From NCBI GenBank assembly GCA_964493695.1, contig CAZBPG010000006.1, positions 18,482 to 82,481 on the forward strand: DNA of 64,000 bases, given 5' to 3'. A program made the translations under genes and the position numbers. The notes beneath the pieces were generated by a model. The model worked only from the letters and a program-made list of their open reading frames with translations, did not search any database and was not told the origin of the DNA. Origin of the DNA: Bog-950 sp964493695 (lineage in GTDB: Bacteria; Bacteroidota; Bacteroidia; Chitinophagales; LD1). How positions within the stretch are numbered: position 1 is the first letter of the stretch; each line of letters opens with the position of its first letter. Positions 23,901 to 32,266 of this stretch are shown here, piece after piece.

Positions 23901-25721
23901 ATGCGCTGGAAGTATGTATTGCTGCTGACAATAACCATTTGCTGCCATTCGTTTTTAAATGCGCAGCAACTTACCGCCTACCGCGATGAATCATTGCGGC
24001 TGTGGGGCTACAAAAACGAAAGCGGAAAAACCGTAATACCCCCGGCTTTTTCCGAAGCGCGGGCGTTTACCAATGGAGTGGCACAGGTGGCTGTTATTAA
24101 AAAGGAACGCTACTGGGGGCTTATTAACGAAGCAGGAGAATACATACTGAAACCCACTTACAATGGCATGGAAACTTTTTGTGGCGGCTATGCCCAGGTA
24201 AGGCATGGCGACCCGGGCTTTGATAACAACATTCGCAGAGGGTTTATTGATATGCAGGGGAACGAAGTAGTGAAGCCCCGTTTTTTTCATGCAGAAGAAT
24301 GTTTATCGGAAGATAAGTGGTTTAAAGTGCAATACCGCGGTGGCGACTGGATTTACGTAAACCTGCAGGACAAGGAAAGTAAAACACCCATCATTACCGA
24401 ATACGTAGGGCGGCCGAACAAAGATTTTTTCCTCTCCTTATCTATTTCGGAAAATGCAGTGGTAATAACCGACCGGGTAACCAAGAAGGAAAAAAAAGTA
24501 GAGTTGCCCGATAAGGGAGAAATGACCGGGGCTACGTACGTGCTGAACGATTTCGTAACCGCCATTCCCTGCAAAGGGCAGACTAATGCCGGCAGCATAA
24601 CCCACTACTATCTGTTGATACCTGATAAGACAGGGGCGACATTTCTTAAACCAACTAACGGAAACAGTTTTTACACATCACTTAACTACAACAACCAAAC
24701 AAAAGCCTGTTTTACTGCCGGCACCGATTTGTATAACCACAAAGGCGAGTTAACAGGCACCGATGCCAATATTGATTTCAAATCAAGTTATTACTTCCTG
24801 AATTATAAGCCGCTTAACAGCTCCGAAAAAGTCGCTTACTATTACAGTAATGGCGGCACACAGTTAAACTTGCCTCCTGTAAAAGACCTGATGTTTTTTC
24901 AGGATGGCGATTATTTTTCGTTTATACACGAGGGAAAGGTGCAACTGCTTAAAATAAAGACCAACAGCATTACTCAAAGTTACGACACCTATAACGATGC
25001 TTTTTTTCAAAAGCTGTTGAAGTATTTCGGCTATCAGAAGGTGTATGATGCCATTAAAAAATCGAATGCAATACCCATACTTACCGATAACCGCGTTTGG
25101 AGTTATATGGGCTTAAGCGGAGGCGCATACAACATAAAAGTAACGGCAGATTATGTACTTCCTTTTTTCAATAATAAACATGCACCGGTAAGCGACCGCG
25201 ACAAATGGGGGCTCATTAACAAAAAGGGAATACCGGTGGCGGCTTGCGAGTTCGATTCGCTCGATATAGGCAACTATCATCTGTTTAAAAACAACGAAGC
25301 ATATTGTATAAACGCAAAGGACAGTGTGGTGCCCTATAAACCTGCTGCTGCATCATCGCCCAAACCTGCAACTACTACCAACAACAATATAAATGACCCC
25401 GAAAGGTCAACCAGTTTTTGCTTAGAAGCCATTTACTATACTCCGAAGCGAAGCGATGGTATTACCCGCATAGTGATTATAGCAATTGTAACCACCCGGC
25501 AAAAAAACTTAAGTAAGCCCGAACTTATGGAAACCGTTAAAAACAAGGTGCGCGAAAAAGCGCGAACAAAATATGGAGCATACTTTTATACCTACGGCAA
25601 TAAAAGTGAATGGATTGAACCTGTAGCGAACATTTACCAGGACCCTGATAAATGTATGAAGATGCGCGAAAGCATAAAGAACGGCTACGAAAAAGGCGAA
25701 GTCATGTTTATTATCTATTAA
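23901..25721 (+). CDS. Secreted WG-repeat protein
   Basis: The 606-residue protein has a signal peptide (MRWKYVLLLTITICCHSFLNAQ) and WG repeats (PF14903): LWGYKNESGKTVIPPAFSEA, WGLINEAGEYILKPTYNGME and GFIDMQGNEVVKPRFFHAE at about 33-135, with another KWGLINKKGIPVAACEFDS near 435. The segment between is beta-rich and not recognised. The last ~100 residues (after a Pro/Asn/Thr linker) form a separate alpha/beta segment. WG proteins are thought to bind peptidoglycan or other envelope parts, but evidence is thin. The stop overlaps the convergent lipoprotein gene by four bases. Confidence 0.8.
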   Translation: MRWKYVLLLTITICCHSFLNAQQLTAYRDESLRLWGYKNESGKTVIPPAFSEARAFTNGVAQVAVIKKERYWGLINEAGEYILKPTYNGMETFCGGYAQVRHGDPGFDNNIRRGFIDMQGNEVVKPRFFHAEECLSEDKWFKVQYRGGDWIYVNLQDKESKTPIITEYVGRPNKDFFLSLSISENAVVITDRVTKKEKKVELPDKGEMTGATYVLNDFVTAIPCKGQTNAGSITHYYLLIPDKTGATFLKPTNGNSFYTSLNYNNQTKACFTAGTDLYNHKGELTGTDANIDFKSSYYFLNYKPLNSSEKVAYYYSNGGTQLNLPPVKDLMFFQDGDYFSFIHEGKVQLLKIKTNSITQSYDTYNDAFFQKLLKYFGYQKVYDAIKKSNAIPILTDNRVWSYMGLSGGAYNIKVTADYVLPFFNNKHAPVSDRDKWGLINKKGIPVAACEFDSLDIGNYHLFKNNEAYCINAKDSVVPYKPAAASSPKPATTTNNNINDPERSTSFCLEAIYYTPKRSDGITRIVIIAIVTTRQKNLSKPELMETVKNKVREKARTKYGAYFYTYGNKSEWIEPVANIYQDPDKCMKMRESIKNGYEKGEVMFIIY

Positions 25722-26089
25722 TTTGCCGGTTTAAAGGGCTCCATCCTAAGTTCAAAAATATCGGGCGAACAGTGACCGCTGCTTATGCTTTTATGCACCC
25801 AACTGAATTGGCTGCCCGGCTTTACCTGCAGCGAGTCCACCTGTTTCTGCGGAAGGTATGTGGGGAAATGCGAACTGTAATAAATAGTATCCGGCTCGCC
25901 AAATTGCTCAATGGCAAAAATTACTTCAAACTGGGAACTATCTGCTTCTGTCGGGTAAACCTCCACTACCGTTGCGGGTAAAATTTCTTCGGTGTAACTG
26001 CATGGCCCCCCGTCAACATTTTGCGGGTGGTTTTTGCAGCCAACCGTCATTATCAAAAGAAAACAGAACGTAACACATAAATATTTCAT
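25718..26089 (-). CDS. Small lipoprotein of unknown function
   Basis: Start 26089 gives MKYLCVTFCFLLIMTVGCKN, a lipoprotein signal with Cys18; a longer frame to 26155 puts 22 residues in front of it and is unlikely. The 123-residue product is beta-rich and has the phrase FAIEQFGEPDTIYYSSHFPTY. No family recognised. The region 26090-26515 upstream has no gene and carries dispersed repeat copy B. Confidence 0.65.
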   Translation of the reverse strand: MKYLCVTFCFLLIMTVGCKNHPQNVDGGPCSYTEEILPATVVEVYPTEADSSQFEVIFAIEQFGEPDTIYYSSHFPTYLPQKQVDSLQVKPGSQFSWVHKSISSGHCSPDIFELRMEPFKPAN

Positions 26090-26303
26090 TGCTTTTGTTT
26101 TTATAGTCAGCGAATATTCTTTGCTAAAAAATAAAGCAGGGAGATGGCATATCAACTGCTTTGTGGCACAGGTAGCATCTTCCCTTTTTATCGTATTTCA
26201 GTTTAATTTCCCTATTTATCGTTGGCAATCTCTCTTGTTGGTATAGCGATAAATATTTCCCAAAAGTAAAAATGATAAACGAAGTTGTGGTTTTCGTTAT
26301 GCG

Positions 26304-26380
26304 TTTACATACTCCTTCTATACGGTCCGCCCGTTTCATACAACGCAGGCGATACTTGCCCGAGCAAGCAGCGCTTTTTA
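26304..26380 (+). repeat. Dispersed palindromic repeat, copy B
   Basis: Begins TTTACATACTCCTTCTATAC and contains TTTCATACAACGCAGGCGATA and TTGCCCGAGCAAG, closely following copy A at 20399. It lies in the 426-base gene-free stretch before the gene at 26516. Confidence 0.55.
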
Positions 26381-26515
26381 TCTGCCCGGCAATTTTTGTA
26401 AGAGTACTGCGAATAAACAGGAAAGTATTTTGCCCCTCCTCAGAGTTACACAAAGATGGCTATGCGTAGAGAAAATAATTTCACACTTTTATACCTTGAA
26501 ACAAATATTTCAACT

Positions 26516-27700
26516 ATGAGAAGTTTTATCGTATGCATGCTTACTGTCATAGGGGCGGTTATTGATGTGAGCGCCCAGTGGCAACAGCGCTCTACACAAC
26601 ATCAGGTTACCTCTCTTACTTTTAATGGCAGCGGATTTTTTGCAGGAACAATCAACGGTTATGGCGTTATCAAATCCGCAGATAACGGGTTAAACTGGGG
26701 AAATTTAAATACCCTCAACAAAATGATTTATGCACTCCATTCAAACGTAACCGAAACGTATGCGGGAACAACCACCGGTGCATATAAATCTACCACAGGC
26801 GGAAGCAACTGGAGCCCGCCCGACACGGCATCGGCTAACTTTACACCACTTGCATTTGCACAAACGGGCTCTTACTTGTTTTTTGCCGCCAACGGAGGTG
26901 TTTTCCGTTCAACCAATTATGGTTTAAACTGGAGTGCTTACAACAATGGTCTGTTAAGTACAAATGTCACCGCTGTTGTAACTATAGGCGATGTTGTTTT
27001 TGCCGGCACAGGAGCGGGCTCAGTTTTTAAATCAACAGGTTTCGGTTTCAATTGGTCATCGGCAAGTTTCGGTTTACCGGGTGGTTCTAACTTAATTACC
27101 TGCCTGTATGCCGATGGCTCTACTCTGTATGCCGGGGTGCATGCAGCCGGAATTTATAAATCGGTTGATAGCGGAAGTACGTGGACCAGCGCAGCTAACG
27201 GTTTGCCGGGAAGTAACGATGTTTTATGTATTACTTCTTTTAACGGAAATATTTTTGCAGGAACTTATGGCAGCGGAGTTTATCGTTCAACTGACGGGGG
27301 ACTTCAGTGGACATCTATCAATAATGGTATTGCCAATAATCCTGCCGACCTGAAGATACATGCGCTGGCAATTGCCTCTACCGATATTTTTGCCGGAACC
27401 GAAAACGGTATTTACAAACGCAACCTAACCCAAGTAGTTGGGCTAAATGAAATGGATAATACCCCAATGGCTATTCGGGTTTTTCCTAATCCTGCTAAAA
27501 AAGAAATTGTCATACAGGTGGGTAATGATTTGACGCATAACCGCCTCGAAATTTATAACAGTGCAGGCAGTTTGGTTTATTCAGCCGAGGCGGCATCAAC
27601 GCAACAAACCATTGCAACCGATTTTTTAACCAGCGGAATTTATTTTATAAAAATATCTGCCGGTAGCCGTTCGGGCGCGTACAAATTTATAGTTGAATAA
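26516..27700 (+). CDS. T9SS beta-propeller protein with BNR/Ycf48-like repeats
   Basis: Start 26516 gives the signal peptide MRSFIVCMLTVIGAVIDVSAQ; an ATG at 26456 would add 20 residues. The 394-residue protein has at least six sialidase/sortilin-type repeats with the Asp-box-like phrase (SADNGLNWGN, STTGGSNWSP, STNYGLNWSA, STGFGFNWSS, SVDSGSTWTS, STDGGLQWTS), spaced about 42-48 residues, which form a propeller. A T9SS domain follows (VFPNPAKKEIVIQ ... TSGIYFIKISA ... YKFIVE). No catalytic residues of true sialidases are evident, so it is probably a binding or structural surface protein. Confidence 0.82.
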   Translation: MRSFIVCMLTVIGAVIDVSAQWQQRSTQHQVTSLTFNGSGFFAGTINGYGVIKSADNGLNWGNLNTLNKMIYALHSNVTETYAGTTTGAYKSTTGGSNWSPPDTASANFTPLAFAQTGSYLFFAANGGVFRSTNYGLNWSAYNNGLLSTNVTAVVTIGDVVFAGTGAGSVFKSTGFGFNWSSASFGLPGGSNLITCLYADGSTLYAGVHAAGIYKSVDSGSTWTSAANGLPGSNDVLCITSFNGNIFAGTYGSGVYRSTDGGLQWTSINNGIANNPADLKIHALAIASTDIFAGTENGIYKRNLTQVVGLNEMDNTPMAIRVFPNPAKKEIVIQVGNDLTHNRLEIYNSAGSLVYSAEAASTQQTIATDFLTSGIYFIKISAGSRSGAYKFIVE

Positions 27701-27874
27701 ACCCTGACTTTTCGAAGCATGCCAAGAAAGGCTCTGGCGCATTCTTTCGGCAGTTGAGGTGGGAACGGGGTACTGGTGATAAAACCAACATCTGCTTGAA
27801 TTTTTCCCCAAAAAAACATTAACTTCAATTCTGCATTGAGAGGCACACTTTCGACTAACCATTAAAAACTTTTT

Positions 27875-28771
27875 ATGAATGCAAAAGCAATACTCGCGTT
27901 AGCAGCTATAGCTGTTTATTTATGCTCGTGCGAAGATGGGTGTGAAGAAAAATGTCATGAATTTAAGGTAGAAATTAACTCATTTCCACCGGACTCTTTG
28001 AGGGCTTTTGTTTGGAGTGGTGGTCACGAGCCTTTTTACTATAACTGGAGTAATGGTGGAATCACTCAGGGCATTGCTGATGTTAGCCCCGGTATATATA
28101 CGGTTACTGTAACCGACAACCTGCAATGTAGCGCTTCAGCAAGTTATGTTCTTGGTAATGTAAGTGGTTGTGGTACCGATGTTACCGATGTGGATGGCAA
28201 CATCTACTCTATTCAGGAAATAGGAGGCCAATGCTGGTTAAAAAGTAACCTGATAACTACCAAGTACCGGAATGGTGACGATATTAACGAACAACAAGAC
28301 AGTATATCGTGGGCAGACGATGCTGCCAACCAAAACCCGGTATGGTGCTATTATGGTGGTAATCCTTCTTACAACACCCACACCGGTAAGTTGTACAACT
28401 GGTATGTTGTAAACGACCCCCGAGGGGTGTGCCCTGCGGGCTGGCACGTTCCTTCCTATCCAGAGTACATCCAATTAATTACTTATCTGGGAGGTGCTAA
28501 CAGTGCGGGAGGTAAACTGAAGACAAATCTGGCCTGGCATCAACCTAACGCAGGCGGAGATGATTCATCGGGTTTTACGGCTAAAGGCGGTGGCGTAAGA
28601 AACGAAGACGCAAGCTTTAACAACTCATTGGAGTATACCGGCTCGTTCTGGACAACCACCAATTCGGGCACCACTGCAAGCGCACTTATTTTAAAGTGGG
28701 ATGAAACCACAGCATACAACGCTGTAGTTCCTAAAGGTTCGGGCAGAAGTATAAGGTGCATAAAAGATTAG
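27875..28771 (+). CDS. FISUMP-domain lipoprotein with SprB-like repeat
   Basis: The 298-residue protein starts MNAKAILALAAIAVYLCSCED (lipobox ending at Cys19). An SprB-like repeat follows (FYYNWSNGGITQGIADVSPGIYTVTVTDNLQCSAS, about 48-90). From about 105 it is a Fibrobacter succinogenes major paralogous (FISUMP) domain: TDVDGNIYSIQEIGGQCWLKSNL, GVCPAGWHVPSYPEY, SGFTAKGGGVRN, YTGSFWTTT and RSIRCIKD. FISUMP proteins are surface proteins of unclear ligand. Preceding 174 bases hold nothing recognisable. Confidence 0.88.
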   Translation: MNAKAILALAAIAVYLCSCEDGCEEKCHEFKVEINSFPPDSLRAFVWSGGHEPFYYNWSNGGITQGIADVSPGIYTVTVTDNLQCSASASYVLGNVSGCGTDVTDVDGNIYSIQEIGGQCWLKSNLITTKYRNGDDINEQQDSISWADDAANQNPVWCYYGGNPSYNTHTGKLYNWYVVNDPRGVCPAGWHVPSYPEYIQLITYLGGANSAGGKLKTNLAWHQPNAGGDDSSGFTAKGGGVRNEDASFNNSLEYTGSFWTTTNSGTTASALILKWDETTAYNAVVPKGSGRSIRCIKD

Positions 28772-28915
28772 TGTTAGCCAACCATACAACCACAGCATAA
28801 ACTAAACCCTACTTACAAGATTGCATTCGGCTTTATCACTATTTTTTCCCTGCATTGATGGGCTTGTTTCGAACACCCCACCATCTGTGCTAGTACTCGC
28901 CCAACTCATACAAAT

Positions 28916-28985
28916 ATCGAATGTCGAATAATGAATTGAGGGTTACTTCGGTGTTCGGTGTTCATCATTCGTTGTTCATTATTAC
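28916..28985 (+). repeat. Degenerate heptanucleotide tandem repeat
   Basis: The stretch GTGTTCG-GTGTTCA-TCATTCG-TTGTTCA, preceded by TCGAATG-TCGAATA-ATGAATT, repeats with a seven-base period in the intergenic DNA. Similar clean heptamers occur at the 5' end of bamD (63735-63848). The 28772-29166 region otherwise has only the T9SS remnant listed next. Confidence 0.55.
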
Positions 28986-29008
28986 ATGCTTCTTCTGTAT
29001 TGCCCATC

Positions 29009-29086
29009 CAACTCACCACCGGTATCTACTTTGTAGAACTAAAAAGCAGCGATGCGGTGGTGCGGAAAAGGTTTGTGAAGATGTAA
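29009..29086 (+). pseudogene. T9SS sorting-domain remnant
   Basis: The frame reads QLTTGIYFVELKSSDAVVRK and ends RFVKM-stop, the last strands of a T9SS domain. The upstream part is the heptamer array, with no cargo domain. This is the 3' remains of a lost T9SS gene. Confidence 0.6.
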
Positions 29087-29166
29087 ATCAAATTCCGGTA
29101 AATAAATTCTGTTAAACGCATATGCTATCCGTAAATTCTGAACAAAACCATCGAAGTTAAGCAAAT

Positions 29167-30414
29167 ATGATGAAAAAACACACCGGTCTTTTTGTTTTAG
29201 CAGTTCTTCTTTCATTTACAAAGACCAACGCACAGGTCACCGACCCGGTGGTCACTTCCTGGATTATCAATACCACCAATGCTACCGGCTACAGCGGCTT
29301 AACCGCCAATGTGCAGGCCGTTAATTACACCACTACCGATGTGTATGTTACCTGCACCTGCATACCGGGTTACGATATCGGTCCGTGGACGGGCAACCCG
29401 AACACACCGGCTAACCAGAATTTCTGTTTCAAGATTACGCGCTCGCCTCAACCTAAAACGGGAACTAAAACCGCCACCGGTTTAGGGCACATTGGCGTTT
29501 GGACAAACGGGGTAAGTATTTTTAATGCTAAAGACGCGTTCTCCTATAACAATGCCGGTATCTGGAATCAGGATGCACTGCCGAACGAAGGCGCCAGCTT
29601 TGATGATTGTCTTGGCCATCCCGCACCTAACGGTGAGTATCACCATCACGTAAACCCCACCTGTCTTTACGATGACCAGGCAACTACTGTTCACTCGCCT
29701 ATTATCGGTTACGCTTTTGACGGCTTTCCTATTTACGGGGCGTATGCCTATAACGATACCACCGGCACCGGTGCCATTACGCGCATGAGAACGGGTTACC
29801 GCCTGCGCAACATTACCGACCGCACCACCCTTGCCGATGGAACAGTTTTACAGTCCGGTCAATACGGTCCTGCTATAGGCGGGCAGTATCCTCTCGGAAA
29901 ATACATTGAGGACTATGAGTATGTGCCGGGCCTCGGCCACCTCGACCAATACAACGGCAGGGTTTGCATTACGCCCGAATATCCGCTTGGCACTTACGCC
30001 TACTTTGTAACTATCGACAGCAATCAGGTTCCCGTTTATCCGTATACAGTAGGGGCTTCCTATTACGGAGTAGTAAATGCCGGAAATACCGGTCCCCAGT
30101 CGGGACATAATACTATACCGGGCGGAGCCACTTTATATACGGCACCGGTTACCGGTGTAGAAGAAACAGCCAATGAGTTTGCTCTGAATGTTTTCCCTAA
30201 TCCGGCACAGGAGAAAATTTTTGTTCAGTCAGGCAACGGACAACTACCCGTTGAAATTGTTTTAAGAGATGTGTTGGGAAGAGAAATTATTGCTGAGCGA
30301 AACAATATTTCCGCTATTACTACCCTGAACGTTTCAAACCTGAATGCCGGAGTTTATCTGTTACAGGCAAACGCTGACGGTAAGCACTACACCATCAAAG
30401 TGATAGTTCAATAA
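29167..30414 (+). CDS. YHYH-domain T9SS protein
   Basis: The 415-residue protein has a signal peptide (KKHTGLFVLAVLLSFTKTNAQ) and the YHYH domain (PF14240). NGEYHHHVNPTCLYDD is its namesake His cluster, and PIIGYAFDGFPIYGAYAYND the following conserved block. The repeated His residues suggest metal binding. A T9SS domain ends the protein (VFPNPAQEKIFVQ ... NAGVYLLQA ... YTIKVIVQ). YHYH proteins are widespread secreted proteins of unknown activity. Confidence 0.87.
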   Translation: MMKKHTGLFVLAVLLSFTKTNAQVTDPVVTSWIINTTNATGYSGLTANVQAVNYTTTDVYVTCTCIPGYDIGPWTGNPNTPANQNFCFKITRSPQPKTGTKTATGLGHIGVWTNGVSIFNAKDAFSYNNAGIWNQDALPNEGASFDDCLGHPAPNGEYHHHVNPTCLYDDQATTVHSPIIGYAFDGFPIYGAYAYNDTTGTGAITRMRTGYRLRNITDRTTLADGTVLQSGQYGPAIGGQYPLGKYIEDYEYVPGLGHLDQYNGRVCITPEYPLGTYAYFVTIDSNQVPVYPYTVGASYYGVVNAGNTGPQSGHNTIPGGATLYTAPVTGVEETANEFALNVFPNPAQEKIFVQSGNGQLPVEIVLRDVLGREIIAERNNISAITTLNVSNLNAGVYLLQANADGKHYTIKVIVQ

Positions 30415-30487
30415 CCATCCTTCTGTTTACAAGTCTCACCTGGGCAATGGCGAAAAGCTGAACAGTATTCAGACTTTTGCGCGGAGT

Positions 30488-32038
30488 ATGAAACGCAAAG
30501 TCAGTTCGTATTTTCTGCAATCTGCCAAGTACGATTTAACCGCCAGTATTACTGTATTTTTTGTAGCCCTACCGCTTTGTCTCGGCATTTCTCTGGCATC
30601 CGGTGCACCGGTTTATTCCGGTTTGCTGGCAGGTATTATCGGAGGAATAATTGTGTCCATCATCAGCCAGTCGCAGTTAAGTGTAAGCGGTCCTGCAGCA
30701 GGGCTCACGGCCATTTGCGCTGCCGCAATTGCACAGTTGGGTTCCATAGAATATTTTTTTGCCGCGGTTGCTTTGGCAGGGTTACTTCAAATTCTTTTAG
30801 GCGTTTTCCGGCTCGGTGGGTTTACCCGGTTTATTCCTTCAGCAGTTATTCGCGGCATGTTGGCCGCCATCGGCATCATTCTTATTTCAAAACAAATTCC
30901 TTTGCTCATTGGCTATAACCAGCCTGATTTCTGGACGAAAGAATTTTTTAATCTCTTCACTTTTCAGCATGGCTTCCAAAATATCAGTTCACTGTTTGAG
31001 CATGTTTCTCTTGGAGTAGTTATGCTTTCAGCAGTTATACTGTTGCTGTTTTACGTGTGGGAGAAATTTATTGCCAACCGGATTCCGTATCTGCCTTCTT
31101 CATTTGTAGTAGTGCTGCAAGGTGTGGTGCTGGCTTTTTTACTCAGCAGAATATTCCCGTCTCTTCAACTGGCAAGCACACATTATGTAACCGTGCCCGG
31201 AAATGTTTTTTCGCAAATTCATTTGCCGGAGGTCTCTTCGTTTTTCAGCAAGGCAGAAGTTTGGCAAAATGCCGTAGTCATTTGCTTTGTAGCCACACTC
31301 GAAACCTTGTTGAGTATAGAAGCTATTGACAAACTCGACCCCTACAACAGAATCACTCCTCAAAACAGAGAACTGGTGGCGCAGGGTACCGGAAATTTTT
31401 TGAGCGGACTGCTTGGCGGATTACCAATCACCGCGGTGATTGTGCGCAGTTCTGCCAATGCCGAAGCAGGGGCACGCACTAAAGTCTCCTCTATTATGCA
31501 TGGCGTTTGGTTGGTGGTGGTTTTAGCCATTGCCATTCCGGTTATTAATCTCATTCCTTATTGTGCGTTGGCAGTTATTCTCATCCGCACCGGTTACAAT
31601 CTGGCCAAGCCGAAAATGATTTTGTCGGTTTACCGGCAGGGGAAGGAACAGTTCTTTCCTTTTGCGGTTACTGTGGTGGCTATTCTTTTCACCGATCTGC
31701 TCATTGGTGTTTTAATAGGAATTGCCTTTGCGGTTTATTATCTCATCATGCATACCTACCGTGCAGGATATACAATTCGCGAGTACGAAACCGATGGCAA
31801 AAAGCATTTCTTTATTGAACTGGCGCTTAACGTAAGTTTCCTGAATAAAAAGCGAATTGCCGAAATGCTCGACCGGCTGCCCGAAGAGTCAGTCGTAGAA
31901 ATAGTGGGCTCTAAAAGCATTTACATTGACCACGATATCCTCGAAATCTTTCATGATTTTAAAGCAAAAGCAAAGGATAAAGACATTCATTTAATCATGA
32001 AGGATATTGCGGAAGTAGAAACAATGGAACTTCATTGA
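30488..32038 (+). CDS. SulP-family inorganic anion transporter
   Basis: The 516-residue protein has 10-12 membrane segments and the SulP opening: YDLTASITVFFVALPLCLGISLASGAPVYSGLLAG, then SQSQLSVSGPAAGLT. The C-terminal ~90 residues (SVVEIVGSKSIYIDHDILEIF) look like a shortened, divergent STAS domain. Relatives transport sulfate, bicarbonate (BicA type), or other anions with Na+ or H+. The substrate cannot be decided here; no cysteine-synthesis or carbonic anhydrase gene is nearby. It is followed by a tRNA gene. Confidence 0.9.
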   Translation: MKRKVSSYFLQSAKYDLTASITVFFVALPLCLGISLASGAPVYSGLLAGIIGGIIVSIISQSQLSVSGPAAGLTAICAAAIAQLGSIEYFFAAVALAGLLQILLGVFRLGGFTRFIPSAVIRGMLAAIGIILISKQIPLLIGYNQPDFWTKEFFNLFTFQHGFQNISSLFEHVSLGVVMLSAVILLLFYVWEKFIANRIPYLPSSFVVVLQGVVLAFLLSRIFPSLQLASTHYVTVPGNVFSQIHLPEVSSFFSKAEVWQNAVVICFVATLETLLSIEAIDKLDPYNRITPQNRELVAQGTGNFLSGLLGGLPITAVIVRSSANAEAGARTKVSSIMHGVWLVVVLAIAIPVINLIPYCALAVILIRTGYNLAKPKMILSVYRQGKEQFFPFAVTVVAILFTDLLIGVLIGIAFAVYYLIMHTYRAGYTIREYETDGKKHFFIELALNVSFLNKKRIAEMLDRLPEESVVEIVGSKSIYIDHDILEIFHDFKAKAKDKDIHLIMKDIAEVETMELH

Positions 32039-32121
32039 GTAGTGTTTGGCAGCGGTAGGTTAAATCACTACTTCTATTCGCGACTATAATTTCTATTTTC
32101 GCCCGGTTCAGAAAATGTTTT

Positions 32122-32193
32122 GGCCACGTAGTTCAATGGATAGAACGAGGGTTTCCTAAACTCTAAATAGCAGTTCGATTCTGCTCGCGGCTA
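32122..32193 (+). tRNA. tRNA-Arg (anticodon CCT)
   Basis: The 72-base gene folds as a full cloverleaf. D-stem GTTC/GAAC, anticodon stem AGGGT/ACTCT with loop TTCCTAA (anticodon CCT at 34-36), and T-stem AGCAG/CTGCT with TTCGATT are all in place. The acceptor stem GGCCACG/CGCGGCT has a G1:U72 wobble and an A5:C68 mismatch. CCA is not encoded. The anticodon stem also contains one G:U pair. It reads rare AGG arginine codons. Confidence 0.85.
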
Positions 32194-32266
32194 CTGGTAT
32201 GGAATTATTACTTTGAAAAAGAGTTCACTTTTTAGGTCTCCCAAATACAAATAGCCATTGAGGAGT

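Noticed and set aside
26516..27700. Sialidase
   Set aside because: Asp-box-like repeats are present, but the Arg triad and nucleophile Tyr/Glu of sialidases are not evident; better described as a BNR-type propeller.
28772..29166. 64-codon frame at 28921-29115 as a real gene
   Set aside because: It is composed of heptamer repeat and runs through the T9SS tail remnant in a different frame; no homology-like features.
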